Below are positions 5,513 to 7,186 of a stretch of DNA of 7,186 nucleotides, piece by piece (within the stretch, counting starts at the first letter, position 1; each line of letters starts with the position of its first letter). Under the pieces are notes generated by a model that saw only the letters and a list, made by a program, of their open reading frames with translations, ran no database searches and was not told where the DNA came from. Source of the DNA: Candidatus Poseidoniaceae archaeon (GTDB lineage Archaea > Thermoplasmatota > Poseidoniia > Poseidoniales > Poseidoniaceae); NCBI GenBank assembly GCA_030741455.1, contig JASLVI010000070.1:1-7186 (forward strand). The letters are read 5' to 3'. Position numbers and translations under genes: made by a program.

Positions 5513-5756
5513 CTTCTCAACTCCGGGTATAGTAATCTATTTCCACACTATTTAAATGTTTGCTTCTGATGCATCAATTCAACCATTCCGCAGAGCCTCT
5601 TTTATCTCCGGAATAAGGTGGGGTTGTGTTTACAAAAAGAAGATTGAGCAACAGTATATGAAGTTGTGTTCAATTTACCCAATTAGTCCCAAATAATTTG
5701 ACGAAGGAGCAGGGGATAGTTCAAGGACATTCGTCCATCAGTCGGGGTTGAAGATT
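5513..5756. other. Divergent intergenic region between tfb and purA
   Basis: This 244-bp non-coding stretch is the longest in the window. The left part holds the tfb promoter. For purA, A/T-rich candidates on the plus strand are AAATAATT (5691-5698), which would give a leader of about 35-40 nt, and the weaker GTATATG (5654-5660). No good SD lies before the purA ATG. An 8-bp direct repeat GTTGTGTT occurs at 5623-5630 and 5663-5670, exactly 40 bp apart. A small inverted repeat GGAC-ATTC-GTCC lies at 5725-5736. No open frame longer than about 16 codons with a start was found on the plus strand, and no RNA gene was recognised. Confidence 0.5.
5549..5556 (-). promoter_or_regulatory. TATA box of tfb
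   Basis: On the minus strand, TTTAAATA is centred about 40 bp upstream of the TFB ATG. A start about 25 bp downstream gives a leader of about 15 nt that still includes GGAG (5521-5524), 8 nt before the ATG. The core ATTTAAAT is self-complementary. This is the clearest TATA box in the window. Confidence 0.6.
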
Positions 5757-7058
5757 ATGCCAGCAACGGTTATTCTAGGTGCGCAATGGGGCGATGAAGG
5801 AAAAGGCAAACTCGTTGATCGACTTGCTGAACAAGCGACTTGGGTTGCTCGATTTCAAGGTGGAAATAATGCAGGTCATACGGTTGTTATCGGCGACCGT
5901 GTCCTCAAATTCCATCTCCTCCCATCAGGAATTACTCGACAAGAGTGCTCCCTTGTTCTAGGAGATGGTATGGTCATCGACCCGTGGGTTCTCAACACCG
6001 AGGTTGAGAATTGGATCAAGACAGGCGGAGATGATCCAAGAGGCAACCGACTCTTTGTTTCAGAGCGTGCCCACATTATTCTTCCATACCATCGAGCCAT
6101 GGACAGTCTCGACAAAACAATCGGAACCACTGGTCGTGGAATTGGTCCAACGTATTCGGATAAGATCAATCGAATCGGCCTACGATTTGGCGACATTGCT
6201 GAGGTCGTTGAAGATGGGTCATGGGCAGAAAAAACTGCACATCGCATGAACAAATCGCTCGAAGCAGCAGGTTCCGATGCACGCATTGATGCATCGACAC
6301 TTGCAAGTGAGGTGGAATGGATTCATTCGACCTATGCTACGAGCATTGCGAACACTGGACTCATGCTCGATAATGCACTCAAACTCGATGAGCATGTGAT
6401 TCTCGAAGGTGCACAAGGTTGTCTATTGGACATTGATCAGGGCACATTCCCGTTCGTAACATCTTCCGTCACTTCACGTGGAAATGCGACGCATGGAGCA
6501 GGTATTCATCCAGGCCATGTCAACGATGTTATTGGAATCACCAAAGCCTACATTACTCGTGTAGGGAACGGTGCAATGCCAACTGAATTGGAAGATGGCG
6601 TCGGTGAACATCTCGGAACAGTTGGTCATGAATTTGGAACGACAACTGGTCGCAAGCGACGTTGTGGTTGGTTTGATGCTGTGGTCATGCGTCATGCACA
6701 CCGAATCAATGGTTTCACTTCCCTTGCCTTAACGAAACTCGATGTTCTCGGTGGATTGGCTGAATTGAAGATTTGTGTCGCTTACGAATTGGACGGTGCT
6801 GAGATTACAGAAATGCCGAGCAGTGCGTCAGCACTTGCTCGATGTAAACCAATCTATGTGACCGTTCCTGGGTTTGAATCCAAATCACTCGAAGAGTGGC
6901 TCGTCGTCGCCAAGCATGCGAACGAAAACGGTCTAGGAATCTCAACATTGCCACAGGCTGCACAAGACTATGTACGTCAACTCGAATCCATCCTCGGCAT
7001 TCCGTGTTCAAGTGTTGGTGTTGGGCCTGATCGTGATGCAACCATCGATTGCATCTGA
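5757..7058 (+). CDS. purA: Adenylosuccinate synthetase
   Basis: A 433-residue cytosolic enzyme that joins IMP and aspartate using GTP to make adenylosuccinate, the first committed step from IMP to AMP. Residues are from ATG 5757. The P-loop-like GAQWGDEGKGK spans 8-18, with catalytic D13. GGNNAGHTV carries the catalytic H41. IMP-binding GTTGRGIGPTYSDK spans 123-136. EGAQGCLLDIDQGTFPFVTSS spans 217-237. The substrate loop TTTGRKRRCGWFD (295-307) carries the conserved Arg residues, TKLDVL (326-331) is the guanine-recognition motif, and GVGPDR (421-426) is near the end. All key residues are present and the length is normal. A TTG three codons upstream (5748) is open, but the family N-terminus MPATVILGAQWG starts at the ATG. 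No T-run follows the stop, so transcription may run into the tRNA gene 51 bp downstream. Confidence 0.97.
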   Translation: MPATVILGAQWGDEGKGKLVDRLAEQATWVARFQGGNNAGHTVVIGDRVLKFHLLPSGITRQECSLVLGDGMVIDPWVLNTEVENWIKTGGDDPRGNRLFVSERAHIILPYHRAMDSLDKTIGTTGRGIGPTYSDKINRIGLRFGDIAEVVEDGSWAEKTAHRMNKSLEAAGSDARIDASTLASEVEWIHSTYATSIANTGLMLDNALKLDEHVILEGAQGCLLDIDQGTFPFVTSSVTSRGNATHGAGIHPGHVNDVIGITKAYITRVGNGAMPTELEDGVGEHLGTVGHEFGTTTGRKRRCGWFDAVVMRHAHRINGFTSLALTKLDVLGGLAELKICVAYELDGAEITEMPSSASALARCKPIYVTVPGFESKSLEEWLVVAKHANENGLGISTLPQAAQDYVRQLESILGIPCSSVGVGPDRDATIDCI

Positions 7059-7109
7059 GCAATCAGAATGAAACACTCAAAAGGAAGTGTCCACACGGTC
7101 GGCTGTAAG

Positions 7110-7185
7110 GGGCGCTTAGCTCAGTTGGAAGAGCGTCTGGTTTGCAACCAGAAGGCCGGGGGTTCAAATCCCCCAGCGTCCACCA
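7110..7185 (+). tRNA. tRNA-Ala (anticodon TGC) with encoded CCA
   Basis: A complete cloverleaf can be drawn. The acceptor stem GGGCGCT (7110-7116) pairs with AGCGTCC (7175-7181), and its third pair is G-U, the G3-U70 identity element of alanine tRNA. The D arm is GCTC/GAGC (7119-7134). The anticodon stem TCTGG/CCAGA (7136-7152) holds the loop TTTGCAA, anticodon TGC at 7143-7145. The variable loop is 5 nt. The T arm GGGGG/CCCCC encloses TTCAAAT (7158-7174). The discriminator is A (7182), followed by a genome-encoded CCA (7183-7185). No intron is present. A TATA box upstream is not obvious (only CAAAAGG near 7078-7084), so it may be expressed partly with purA. Confidence 0.97.
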
Positions 7186-7186
7186 C

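Noticed and set aside
5054..5569. 171-residue open frame on the plus strand, rich in Cys and Ser
   Set aside because: It lies entirely antisense to tfb and its promoter; its composition is that of a shadow frame and there are no recognisable motifs.
5748..5750. TTG start for purA
   Set aside because: The ATG three codons later gives the standard PurA N-terminus MPATVILGAQWGDEGKGK.
7073..7090. Small hairpin ACACT-N8-AGTGT between purA and tRNA-Ala
   Set aside because: A 5-bp stem with an 8-nt loop and no T-run is too weak to call as a terminator or processing site.
1..7186. Defence, mobile-element or CRISPR system
   Set aside because: No transposase, integrase, nuclease, toxin-antitoxin pair, regularly spaced repeats or composition shift was seen; the window reads as ordinary core chromosome.

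Overview
The window looks like compact chromosomal DNA from an archaeon, most likely a euryarchaeon. Support comes from a transcription factor B (TFB), ribosomal protein L40e, a UPF0147 protein, a prepilin peptidase with an archaeal-type C-terminal segment, and A/T-rich boxes about 25 bp upstream of several start codons (archaeal TATA geometry, some giving leaderless mRNAs). The mix of genes and their composition would suit a marine Poseidoniales-like (Marine Group II) genome, but that narrower placement is inference. No mobile element, CRISPR array, phage gene or other sign of transfer is visible.

Layout from left to right: the 3' part of an AI-2E-family membrane transporter (+) with an extra cytosolic tail, running off the left edge; a UPF0147 protein (-); an A24 prepilin peptidase (+); a 49-residue L40e (-); a metallo-beta-lactamase-fold protein that has lost nearly all its metal ligands (+); a short beta-propeller-like protein with a basic helical tail (-); a four-cysteine zinc-ribbon-like small protein (-) directly downstream of TFB (-); a 235-244 bp divergent intergenic region; adenylosuccinate synthetase PurA (+); and a complete tRNA-Ala(UGC) gene with an encoded CCA end (+).

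The first six genes alternate in strand. Their three tail-to-tail junctions are 0 bp apart, 2 bp apart and overlapping by 28 bp. Two of these junctions appear to have terminators built from charged-residue codons of the opposing gene. The genes are mostly unrelated housekeeping or maintenance functions: translation (L40e, tRNA-Ala), transcription initiation (TFB), purine synthesis (PurA) and pilin processing. The only convincing operon is TFB followed by the zinc-ribbon protein.

I do not see a clear new multi-gene system. The most interesting items are the degenerate MBL-fold protein, the unrecognised zinc protein linked to TFB, the tail on the AI-2E transporter, the short propeller protein, and the very tight convergent gene ends.
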